Notes under the pieces: model-generated
Told to the model about the DNA's origin: nothing
Seen by the model: the letters and a program-made list of their open reading frames with translations, nothing else
Databases searched by the model: none
Shown: one piece after another, positions 1-4,815 of the stretch
Position numbering within the stretch: the stretch's first letter is position 1
How the letters are laid out: the number at the start of each line of letters is the position of its first letter
Translations under genes and position numbers: made by a program
Source of the DNA: an uncultured Clostridia bacterium
GTDB taxonomy: Bacteria; Bacillota; Clostridia; UBA1381
Reading direction: 5' to 3'
NCBI GenBank assembly: GCA_944391255.1
Contig: CALXSW010000033.1
Span: 1 to 10,773 of the forward strand
Length of the DNA stretch: 10,773 nt

Positions 1-37
1 TTTTTTTATGAGAGGCAAAAAAATCTTCAAGTGTCAT
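1..37 (-). CDS. Partial CDS, N-terminus only (possibly LarE-like PP-loop protein)
   Basis: Only the first 12 codons are inside the window: MTLEDFFASHKK, running off the left edge. The start is well supported: a GAGAGG ribosome binding site lies about 7 nt upstream (44-50), and a promoter sits at 77-105. I recall N-termini of this pattern (M-x-L-x-x-F-F followed by a Lys-rich turn and then a PP-loop SGGVDS motif) in LarE-type ATP-dependent sulfur transferases, but the diagnostic SGGVDS motif would lie outside the window. The family guess is therefore weak; the existence of a gene start here is more secure than its name. Confidence 0.45.
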   Translation of the reverse strand, partial: MTLEDFFASHKK

Positions 38-76
38 TATATTACCTCTCTATCCAAATAAATGCAGTTTAAATAT

Positions 77-105
77 ATTATACACCATATTCAATATGTT
101 AGCAA
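77..105 (-). promoter_or_regulatory. Sigma-A-type promoter for the left-edge gene
   Basis: On the minus strand, TTGCTA (100-105) and TATAAT (77-82) are separated by exactly 17 nt. The predicted start of transcription near 70 gives a leader of about 33 nt that contains the GAGAGG ribosome binding site of the partial gene. The -10 matches consensus fully; the -35 matches at TTG and the last A. Confidence 0.5.
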
Positions 106-146
106 CATAAAATACAGATAAATAATATATAATTATTTTTTCATCA

Positions 147-210
147 TCATCACCAATAGCATTATCTTTGATAATGCTGCTTATCTTTCCTTTAGGTGAT
201 GAGGAAAGAT
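147..210. other. Two adjacent perfect hairpins with a possible loop pseudoknot
   Basis: Hairpin 1 pairs AGCATTAT (158-165) with ATAATGCT (171-178) over a 5-nt loop. Hairpin 2 pairs ATCTTTCC (183-190) with GGAAAGAT (203-210) over a 12-nt loop. The loop of hairpin 2 contains GGTGATGA (195-202), perfectly complementary to TCATCACC (147-154) just before hairpin 1, so a pseudoknot or a competing fold is possible. On the plus strand hairpin 2 is followed by ATTTTATTTT, giving it a terminator-like look. No gene needing a terminator is visible on the plus strand upstream; a lone TATAAT at 128-133 has no good -35. Confidence 0.4.
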
Positions 211-214
211 ATTT

Positions 215-284
215 TATTTTACTTTGTTTTATTTTACTTTGTTTTACTTTACTTTATTTTACTTTACTTTTCTTTACTTTACTT
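215..284. repeat. Pentanucleotide tandem repeat, 14 units of the type TACTT/TGTTT/TATTT
   Basis: From 215 to 284 the sequence reads in register as 14 consecutive 5-nt units: mostly TACTT, with TATTT, TGTTT and one TTCTT as variants. The strand is almost free of G. It lies between the hairpins at 147-210 and the lysis cassette beginning at 461. Slipped-strand copy-number change is plausible for such a tract, but the units are not identical, which lowers slippage. The rest of 285-447 has no ORF I can support; it holds TATAAT sequences at 390-395 and 407-412 that could be -10 elements of the holin gene, though neither has a convincing -35. Confidence 0.75.
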
Positions 285-460
285 TAGGGGATTATTGCTG
301 CAAAAACGGGGGTTTTTGATGTAAAAATAATAATATAAAAAGTACCGTATAAAAATCACAATGTCCGACCGAAGCTCTGCGGCATATGATATAATATGAT
401 CAAGGTTATAATTATGAGATAAAGTCACTGCATAAATAAGCATGATCAGGAGGAGGTCAA

Positions 461-877
461 ATGAAACAGATGTTCTGCACTGTGTCCGGCATTGTCGGCG
501 CGTATGTGGCAGCCGCGTTCGGCGGCTGGAGCGCCGGTATAACAACGCTTATGATATTTATGTGTCTTGATTATATTACAGGTGTGATCGTAGCCGGAGT
601 TTTCAAGAAAAGCGATAAATCGGAAAACGGCGGACTTGCGAGCAAAGCCGGACTTAAAGGTATATGCAAGAAATTCGCTATGCTGCTTATTGTGGTTGCG
701 GCATACAGAATAGATATAATGCTTGAAACAGAGTACATACGCGATATGACAGTTATAGCGTTCTGCGTAAACGAGCTTATAAGCATAGTCGAAAACGCCG
801 GAACGATGGGACTCCCGATCCCGTCTGTCATCACAAAAGCAATAGACATATTAAAAAATAACGACGAGGAAAAATAA
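461..877 (+). CDS. Phage holin family protein (TcdE/phage holin 4 type)
   Basis: A 138-residue small membrane protein of the clostridial phage-holin family that also contains TcdE. Holins oligomerize in the cytoplasmic membrane at a set time and let the cell-wall hydrolase out. Hydrophobic segments are visible at about 7-22, 24-47 and 71-87, with a weaker one at 94-112. The cytosolic turn after the second (about 49-70) carries the family-typical pattern ENGGLASKAGLKGICKK, and the tail is charged (NNDEEK). Length is normal for the family. The start is set by a strong AGGAGGAGG ribosome binding site at 448-456. The amidase gene follows after 36 nt, forming a holin-endolysin lysis cassette. No capsid, tail or integrase gene is in view, so this may be a phage or tailocin remnant, the edge of a prophage, or a domesticated lysis unit. 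Confidence 0.85.
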   Translation: MKQMFCTVSGIVGAYVAAAFGGWSAGITTLMIFMCLDYITGVIVAGVFKKSDKSENGGLASKAGLKGICKKFAMLLIVVAAYRIDIMLETEYIRDMTVIAFCVNELISIVENAGTMGLPIPSVITKAIDILKNNDEEK

Positions 878-913
878 TATGACAGCATCAATAAGCAGAA
901 AGGGGGGATATGA

Positions 914-1669
914 ATGGAAATAAAAAAGGGGGCTCTGCCTCAGCAGGGCAATTACAAGCGCGGAAGAACGCAATCGGTAAAATATATTGTGATCCATTAT
1001 ACAGCAAATAAAAATGACACAGCGCTAAATAATATTAATTATTTCAAAAATAACACACCTGTTGCGTCGGCGCATTATTTTGTGGACAGCAATGAGATAT
1101 ACACATCTGTGCCGGAAGAAGACACGGCGTATCACTGCGGCGCATCGTCGTATCGTCATGCATACTGCCGAAACGCAAACAGCATAGGGATAGAGATGTG
1201 CACCTCATTTGCGTCGGGCAGGTATTATATTGACGACAAGACGATAAAGAACACGGTGTGGCTCACAAAGGAGCTTATGAAAAAATACTCTGTACCGGCT
1301 GAAAATGTTATACGTCATTATGATGTAACGGGAAAGCTTTGTCCGGCGCCGATGGTTAGTGATGAAACTGAATGGAAAAACTTCAAGGCATCGATATCTG
1401 ATAATGAGGAGGTGATCGATATGGAAATACAGACCGCTTTAAAAGAGCTGAATGATCTTAAGGATCGTATAGCAAAATTAGAAGAACCGGAAATGATATA
1501 TAACTGGGTAGATGAAAATATGCCTGAATGGGCGCGGGAAGGTGTAAATTACTGCGTTGAAAACGGATTGATACAGGGAACAGGCGAAGGACTGGGACTT
1601 GATGACAAGGATCTTAAATACTGCACTATCATAATGCGTATGCATAAGCAGCTTGCGGGCGATAAATAA
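914..1669 (+). CDS. N-acetylmuramoyl-L-alanine amidase (Amidase_2 endolysin) with C-terminal wall-binding domain
   Basis: A 251-residue endolysin that cuts the bond between MurNAc and L-alanine in peptidoglycan. The Amidase_2/PGRP-like zinc domain spans about 20-148. Likely zinc ligands are H28 (VIHYT), H135 (IRHYDVTGK) and C143 (LCP); SAHYFVD (52-58), H74 and E94 lie in further conserved stretches. There is no signal peptide, as expected for an endolysin released by a holin. Residues 170-190 form a short heptad-like helix (ALKELNDLKDRIAKLE), followed by a domain at about 195-247 (YNWVDENMPEWAREGVNYCVENGLI) that resembles an S-layer-homology/wall-binding module. The start follows AAAGGGGGG at 899-906. 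A perfect ribosome binding site inside the linker (1407-1417) suggests a second product from codon 170, described separately. Transcription ends at the hairpin at 1676-1706. Confidence 0.9.
   Translation: MEIKKGALPQQGNYKRGRTQSVKYIVIHYTANKNDTALNNINYFKNNTPVASAHYFVDSNEIYTSVPEEDTAYHCGASSYRHAYCRNANSIGIEMCTSFASGRYYIDDKTIKNTVWLTKELMKKYSVPAENVIRHYDVTGKLCPAPMVSDETEWKNFKASISDNEEVIDMEIQTALKELNDLKDRIAKLEEPEMIYNWVDENMPEWAREGVNYCVENGLIQGTGEGLGLDDKDLKYCTIIMRMHKQLAGDK
1421..1669 (+). CDS. Probable internal translation product: wall-binding domain of the amidase (82 aa)
   Basis: Inside the amidase frame, AGGAGGTGATC (1407-1417) matches the complement of the 16S rRNA 3' end over 11 bases and sits 8 nt (counted from GGAGG) before an in-frame ATG (codon 170). 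It is a better site than the one used by the whole gene. The product would hold only the coiled-coil-like helix and the SLH-like C-terminal domain, without the catalytic part. Some phage endolysins of Gram-positive bacteria (enterococcal Lys170, clostridial CTP1L and CD27L) are reported to make such binding-domain-only chains from an internal start, which then assemble with the full-length enzyme. That this gene does the same is inferred from the site. Confidence 0.55.
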   Translation: MEIQTALKELNDLKDRIAKLEEPEMIYNWVDENMPEWAREGVNYCVENGLIQGTGEGLGLDDKDLKYCTIIMRMHKQLAGDK

Positions 1670-2214
1670 AAAGATAAAATGCCGGGGAGAATCTCCTCGG
1701 CATTTTGTGACAAATCAAATTTCCCCAATTCAGACCGAACTGATCGGATTAAAATAATTCTTTCTTTTTTTTCTGCAAATTCGGCTTCAGTAATTGCGCC
1801 GCTGTCAAGCAGCTGTTTCATTTTCATTAATGTATCTAATTTTAAATTGTTTTTTCTGAGTTCCTCTTCCTTTTGTTTTTCTTTTTGTTTGTCAGACTCA
1901 AGCTTTTTGATTTCTTCCTGGGTTCTTCCGCAGGAGCAAGTGCCGGTATATCCGGGATTAGTTCTTCCGCAGATGCATGTCCACTCTGATTCAGGCGTAT
2001 GTATAGTAGTTTTATATTGTCTGTCACGATTTTCAGGCTCTGTATATACAGCTTTGTATTCAGGTTTTGAAAGAGCAACAAGCACGGCAATTAGACCAAA
2101 GAAAAATCCCCACCAAAACCAGTTTTCATCATATCCTTTGTTGCTTATAATCGCATTTGTCGCAATGCCAAATATAATTCCCTGTACAATTATTACTGCA
2201 ATTGCTAAAAACAT
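1549..2214 (-). CDS. Membrane protein with zinc ribbon and SHOCT domain; 3' end probably frameshifted
   Basis: As read, 221 residues. Two hydrophobic segments (about 2-19 and 33-49, the second WFWWGFFFGLIAVLVAL) anchor it. A treble-Cys region with C80/C82 and C93/C95 (CICG and CSCG) looks like a small zinc ribbon, followed by a Lys/Glu-rich helix (99-122) and a SHOCT domain (about 126-150, LDTLMKMKQLLDSGAITEAEFAEKK). SHOCT domains usually end the protein at once. Here the frame continues for about 70 residues without family character, through the terminator at 1676-1706 and into the antisense of the amidase. The switch point is a run of eight A (minus strand; 1765-1772). With one A fewer the protein would end AEKKKELF at a stop at 1749-1751, an ordinary SHOCT end. 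The start follows GGGAGGG (2221-2227). Function unknown; the family is not well characterized. Confidence 0.7.
   Translation of the reverse strand: MFLAIAVIIVQGIIFGIATNAIISNKGYDENWFWWGFFFGLIAVLVALSKPEYKAVYTEPENRDRQYKTTIHTPESEWTCICGRTNPGYTGTCSCGRTQEEIKKLESDKQKEKQKEEELRKNNLKLDTLMKMKQLLDSGAITEAEFAEKKERIILIRSVRSELGKFDLSQNAEEILPGILSFYLSPASCLCIRIMIVQYLRSLSSSPSPSPVPCINPFSTQ
1676..1706. terminator. Bidirectional intrinsic terminator
   Basis: AAAATGCCGGGGAGA (1676-1690) pairs with TCTCCTCGGCATTTT (1692-1706), 15 pairs including one G-T, at the apex of which a few pairs must open to form a loop. The flanking A run and T run allow use in both directions. It lies 6 nt after the amidase stop and also downstream of the convergent SHOCT gene if that gene ends near 1749. 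Confidence 0.85.
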
Positions 2215-2249
2215 TACTATCCCTCCCGTACGATATATTTATTATATTC

Positions 2250-2278
2250 AGTGTAACATATCAGAAAAATAATGTCAA
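2250..2278 (-). promoter_or_regulatory. Sigma-A-type promoter for the SHOCT protein gene
   Basis: Minus-strand TTGACA (2273-2278) and TACACT (2250-2255) are 17 nt apart. The predicted leader is about 30 nt and contains the GGGAGGG ribosome binding site. A second TATAAT at 2241-2246 lacks a matching -35 but could serve as an alternative. Confidence 0.55.
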
Positions 2279-2371
2279 GGTATTCAAAAAAATAAAATTT
2301 TACGCATTACGTGTGTACATGAACAGACGGTGGAAAATGTGAATAGCGGTGGATTATATACCTGCCTCAAC

Positions 2372-2407
2372 AAAAAAAACGACAGGAAAGAGTGATCTTT
2401 TCTGCCG
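2372..2407 (-). terminator. Intrinsic terminator of ilvD
   Basis: On the minus strand, downstream of the ilvD stop, CGGCAGAAAAGA (2396-2407) pairs with TCTTTCCTGTCG (2380-2391) over a 4-nt loop, with two non-Watson-Crick positions, followed by eight T (2372-2379). Confidence 0.8.
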
Positions 2408-2429
2408 ATTTTTATTGTAATATTAATAA

Positions 2430-4094
2430 TTAATCATCAAGCATAACAGCGCCCTGCATAGCTGATGAAACGAGTCTTGAATAACGTCTTAAATATCCTG
2501 TCTTTACCCTTGGCTCGTTAGGCTTCCAGCCTTCCTTACGCTTTGCAAGCTCCTCATCAGATATCTTGACGTTGAGTATGCCCTTTGTGATATCGATCTC
2601 AATTATATCACCGTCGCGAACGAACGCTATAGGACCGCCCTCAACTGCTTCAGGTGAAACGTGGCCGATAGCCGCGCCTCTTGTAGCGCCTGAGAATCGT
2701 CCGTCTGTGATGAGCGCGACTTCCTTGTCAAGTCCCATACCGCATATAGCTGATGTAGGCGAGAGCATTTCTCTCATTCCAGGGCCGCCCTTAGGACCCT
2801 CGTAACGGATAACTACAACGTCTCCGGCAACGATCTTGCCCTTGTATATAGCGTCTATAGCCTCGTCTTCACTGTCAAATACCTTAGCCGGACCCTCATG
2901 CTGAAGCATTTCAGGAGCTACGGCGCTTCTCTTTACAACAGAGCCGTCAACAGCAAGATTACCCTTGAGAACAGCTATACCGCCCGTCTTTGAATATGGA
3001 TCGTCAAGCGGTCTTATTACAGTGTGATCCTTTACCTCATGTCCGGCTATGTTTTCACCCTGTGTCTTGCCTGTTACAGTCATAGTGTCGAGCTTAAGAA
3101 GATCAGCCTTTGAAAGCTCGTTCATAACTGCTGTAACGCCGCCGGCAGCGTAAAGATCCTGAACGTGATGTTCTCCGGCCGGCGCGAGATGACAGAGGTT
3201 AGGTGTGCATTCGCTTATCTCATTAGCATAGTCAAGCGAGATAGGCGCCTTTGCCTCGTACGCTATAGCCGGAAGGTGAAGCATTGAGTTTGTTGAGCAG
3301 CCGAGCGCCATGTCAACTCTGAGCGCGTTATATAGCGAGTCAGGAGTTATTATATCGCGAGGCTTGATATCATTTTTAAGCAGCTCCATTATCTGCATAC
3401 CGGCTTTCTTTGCAAGACGTATTCTCTCTGAATATACAGCCGGGATCGTGCCGTTTCCAGGAAGAGCCATTCCGAGAACCTCGCATAGACAGTTCATTGA
3501 ATTTGCTGTGAACATACCTGAGCATGAACCGCATGACGGACAAGCAGCCTCTTCAAGCTCTGTAAGCTCCTCTTCGTTTATAGTTCCGGCCTTGAACGCG
3601 CCTACAGCCTCAAAAGCTGTGTTGAGGTCGCGGAACTTGCCGTTAAAGTTCATTGAAAGCATTGGACCGCCTGAAACTACGATAGACGGAATGTTAAGTC
3701 TTGCAGCTGCTATAAGCATACCAGGCACTATCTTGTCGCAGTTAGGGATAAGCACAAGCGCGTCAAGACCATGCGCGAGAGTCATAGACTCTATAGAATC
3801 GGCGATAAGCTCGCGTGATGCGAGAGAATACTTCATTCCCGTATGTCCCATCGCTATACCGTCGCAAACGCCTATTGACGGGAATTCAAGCGGAGTTCCG
3901 CCTGCCATTCTTACGCCTGCCTTTACCGCTTCAGCGATCTTGTCAAGCTGGATATGTCCCGGGATTATTTCATTCTTTGATGAAACAACACCGATGAGCG
4001 GACGTGAAAGCTCTTCATCTGTAAGGCCAGATGCCTTGAAGAGTGAACGGTGAGGTGTTTTTTCAACACCTTTTTTTACTATATCACTATGCAT
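2430..4094 (-). CDS. ilvD: Dihydroxy-acid dehydratase
   Basis: A full-length 554-residue IlvD/Edd-family enzyme. It dehydrates 2,3-dihydroxyisovalerate and 2,3-dihydroxy-3-methylvalerate to the 2-keto acids that lead to valine/leucine and isoleucine. Recognizable signatures are NCDKIVPGMLIAA (118-130), CPSCGSCSGMFTANSMNCL (185-203), GCSTNSMLHLPA and the C-terminal EGPKGGPGMREMLSPTSA and LITDGRFSGATRGAAIGHVSPEA. C119 and a Cys of the CPSCGSC segment (C188 or C191) are the expected iron-sulfur ligands. At the first cluster site the protein has PGH (45-47), as in E. coli IlvD, and not the PCN found in [2Fe-2S] dehydratases; this points to an oxygen-sensitive [4Fe-4S] enzyme, in keeping with an anaerobe. 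The start follows AGGAGG (4105-4110). No other ilv or leu gene is in view. It has its own promoter and leader hairpin. Confidence 0.97.
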   Translation of the reverse strand: MHSDIVKKGVEKTPHRSLFKASGLTDEELSRPLIGVVSSKNEIIPGHIQLDKIAEAVKAGVRMAGGTPLEFPSIGVCDGIAMGHTGMKYSLASRELIADSIESMTLAHGLDALVLIPNCDKIVPGMLIAAARLNIPSIVVSGGPMLSMNFNGKFRDLNTAFEAVGAFKAGTINEEELTELEEAACPSCGSCSGMFTANSMNCLCEVLGMALPGNGTIPAVYSERIRLAKKAGMQIMELLKNDIKPRDIITPDSLYNALRVDMALGCSTNSMLHLPAIAYEAKAPISLDYANEISECTPNLCHLAPAGEHHVQDLYAAGGVTAVMNELSKADLLKLDTMTVTGKTQGENIAGHEVKDHTVIRPLDDPYSKTGGIAVLKGNLAVDGSVVKRSAVAPEMLQHEGPAKVFDSEDEAIDAIYKGKIVAGDVVVIRYEGPKGGPGMREMLSPTSAICGMGLDKEVALITDGRFSGATRGAAIGHVSPEAVEGGPIAFVRDGDIIEIDITKGILNVKISDEELAKRKEGWKPNEPRVKTGYLRRYSRLVSSAMQGAVMLDD

Positions 4095-4112
4095 TTTTTT
4101 CTTTCCTCCTAT

Positions 4113-4147
4113 ATAAAAAACAGCCGAATGGCATCACACCATCCGGC
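4113..4147 (-). terminator. Terminator-like hairpin in the ilvD leader (possible attenuator)
   Basis: On the minus strand GCCGGATGG (4139-4147) pairs with CCATTCGGC (4123-4131), nine pairs with one G-T, over a 7-nt loop, followed by TGTTTTTTAT. It lies between the promoter at 4167-4195 and the ilvD ribosome binding site, so it is in the ilvD transcript itself. An alternative 6-bp pairing is available between ATGGCA near the 5' end (4154-4159) and TGCCAT (4128-4133) of the hairpin's 3' arm. A 3-codon ORF (ATG GCA AAA TAA) starts at the same ATGGCA. No T-box consensus is visible. Confidence 0.6.
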
Positions 4148-4166
4148 CTTATTTTGCCATGGTTAT

Positions 4167-4195
4167 ATTTTATCACAGCGTATGTGATATGTCAA
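4167..4195 (-). promoter_or_regulatory. ilvD promoter with palindromic operator in the spacer
   Basis: Minus-strand TTGACA (4190-4195) and TAAAAT (4167-4172) are 17 nt apart. Between and partly over them lies a perfect inverted repeat, TATCACA-N5-TGTGATA (4171-4189). Placed between -35 and -10, a dimeric protein bound there would block RNA polymerase. The half-site order is the reverse of the CRP/Rex arrangement (TGTGA outside-in), so I cannot assign a regulator. Confidence 0.65.
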
Positions 4196-4269
4196 TAGCT
4201 AATAGACGAATTAATTCCCATGATCATATCCCATAAGTTATATTCATGCAGGTATTTGCATAACACTGT

Positions 4270-4644
4270 CTATTCTATTGTTGCTCCTAAATCAGGAGCG
4301 GCGAATGATAAAATAATATAAGCTATTACTATTACGCCTAATATATAGATCACAGCTCCGGCAAGACCGTTTGTCTGCTTTATAACGGGCAGATGGAAAA
4401 ACAGATCCAAAACTCCGTAAGCCACAGAAAACAGAATACGGATCACCACAAATGATATAACTGATGATAGTAAACCTGTAATTGTGATCGGAAGATGACG
4501 CTGTATAACTGCCGCAAGAAAAATGGACGCCGCTGTCGCGAGAATGGTCCATACGGCTTTAAGTAAACCGCGCTTATATCCGGCGATCCCCGCCGCGATA
4601 ACAGCAGCGCAAAGCAGAGCGTCAAGAAAAAGTGGATTATTCAT
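4270..4644 (-). CDS. CvpA-like membrane protein
   Basis: A 124-residue integral membrane protein with about four hydrophobic segments (5-21, 31-47, 55-80, 93-114). The first loop reads GYKRGLLKAVW (22-32), the arrangement typical of the CvpA/colicin V production family, where a helix is followed by a G-x-x-R-G-L pattern; the late Gly-rich helix (GLAGAVIYILGVIV) also fits. CvpA proteins are poorly understood; roles in envelope integrity have been reported elsewhere. The frame is open further to a GTG at 4693-4695, but that start has no ribosome binding site. I chose ATG 4642-4644: AAAGGAG lies 14 nt before it (4659-4665), somewhat far, and the ATG overlaps the stop of a 13-codon ORF (ATGA), which could couple its translation. 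It lies between a DUF5711 gene and ilvD. Confidence 0.7.
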   Translation of the reverse strand: MNNPLFLDALLCAAVIAAGIAGYKRGLLKAVWTILATAASIFLAAVIQRHLPITITGLLSSVISFVVIRILFSVAYGVLDLFFHLPVIKQTNGLAGAVIYILGVIVIAYIILSFAAPDLGATIE

Positions 4645-4682
4645 ATTATGACAATGAACTCCTTTCTCAAACTTATGACCAT
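4641..4682 (-). CDS. Putative 13-residue leader ORF ahead of the CvpA-like gene
   Basis: ATG at 4680-4682 follows GAAAGGA by 4 nt and encodes MVISLRKEFIVII, ending in TGA that overlaps the ATG of the CvpA-like gene. Seven of 13 residues are Ile, Val or Leu. The ribosome binding site of the next gene lies within it. It could serve translational coupling or leader control; in AT-rich DNA the Ile/Val richness may be chance. Confidence 0.3.
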   Translation of the reverse strand: MVISLRKEFIVII

Positions 4683-4693
4683 TAATTCCTTTC
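4646..4693 (-). repeat. Imperfect 27-nt-period duplication around the CvpA-like gene start
   Basis: The minus-strand segment GAAAGGAATTAATGGTCATAA recurs 27 nt later as GAAAGGAGTTCATTGTCATAA, with three differences in 21 positions. Each copy contains a ribosome-binding-site-like GAAAGGA, and each is followed by a possible start. The period is a multiple of three. Confidence 0.6.
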
Positions 4694-4701
4694 ACAAAAC
4701 C

Positions 4702-4808
4702 AAGTTTGAATTAAAACCGTTCAGATCGTGCGAGAGCGTGAACGAGGCTGTACTTTGTGTACGCGAGTGAGCGCTCCCGTGAGAGATGGGCGGTTTTTAT
4801 TTAAACTT
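4702..4808. repeat. Long inverted-repeat element, possibly terminator of the upstream minus-strand unit
   Basis: AAGTTTGAATTAAAACCG (4702-4719) pairs with CGGTTTTTATTTAAACTT (4791-4808): 18 positions, one G-T and one mismatch. The 71-nt interior can fold further: GAGCG (4734-4738) with CGCTC (4772-4776), and GTAC (4750-4753) with GTAC (4759-4762) over a 5-nt loop. It lies just after the DUF5711 gene stop on the minus strand. The hairpin interior resembles part of the element at 10134-10207, which suggests a dispersed genomic repeat. Confidence 0.65.
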
Positions 4809-4815
4809 TTTTATC

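Noticed and set aside
215..284. A CRISPR-like array.
   Set aside because: The unit is only 5 nt long with no spacers; it is a simple sequence tract. No CRISPR array, transposase or tRNA gene was found in the window.
879..923. A 14-codon ORF (MTASISRKGGYEWK) between holin and amidase.
   Set aside because: It has no ribosome binding site of its own and no resemblance to a spanin or known lysis peptide; the overlap with the amidase start may be chance.
1679..2272. A 197-codon plus-strand frame after the amidase.
   Set aside because: It begins inside the terminator hairpin and is Ser/Phe/Leu-rich, the antisense of the Lys/Glu-rich SHOCT gene, which has a promoter and ribosome binding site of its own.
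2318..2355. Two copies of a CGGTGGA motif about 25 nt apart upstream of the SHOCT gene promoter.
   Set aside because: The copies are short and do not overlap a promoter; chance is sufficient.
3310..4053. A long plus-strand open frame (247 codons) antisense to ilvD.
   Set aside because: It is a mirror of the ilvD codon pattern, has no ribosome binding site or recognizable domain, and ilvD is unmistakable on the other strand.
4113..4260. A T-box riboswitch for ilvD.
   Set aside because: The leader from the predicted start is only about 65 nt and lacks the conserved T-box sequence and specifier arm.
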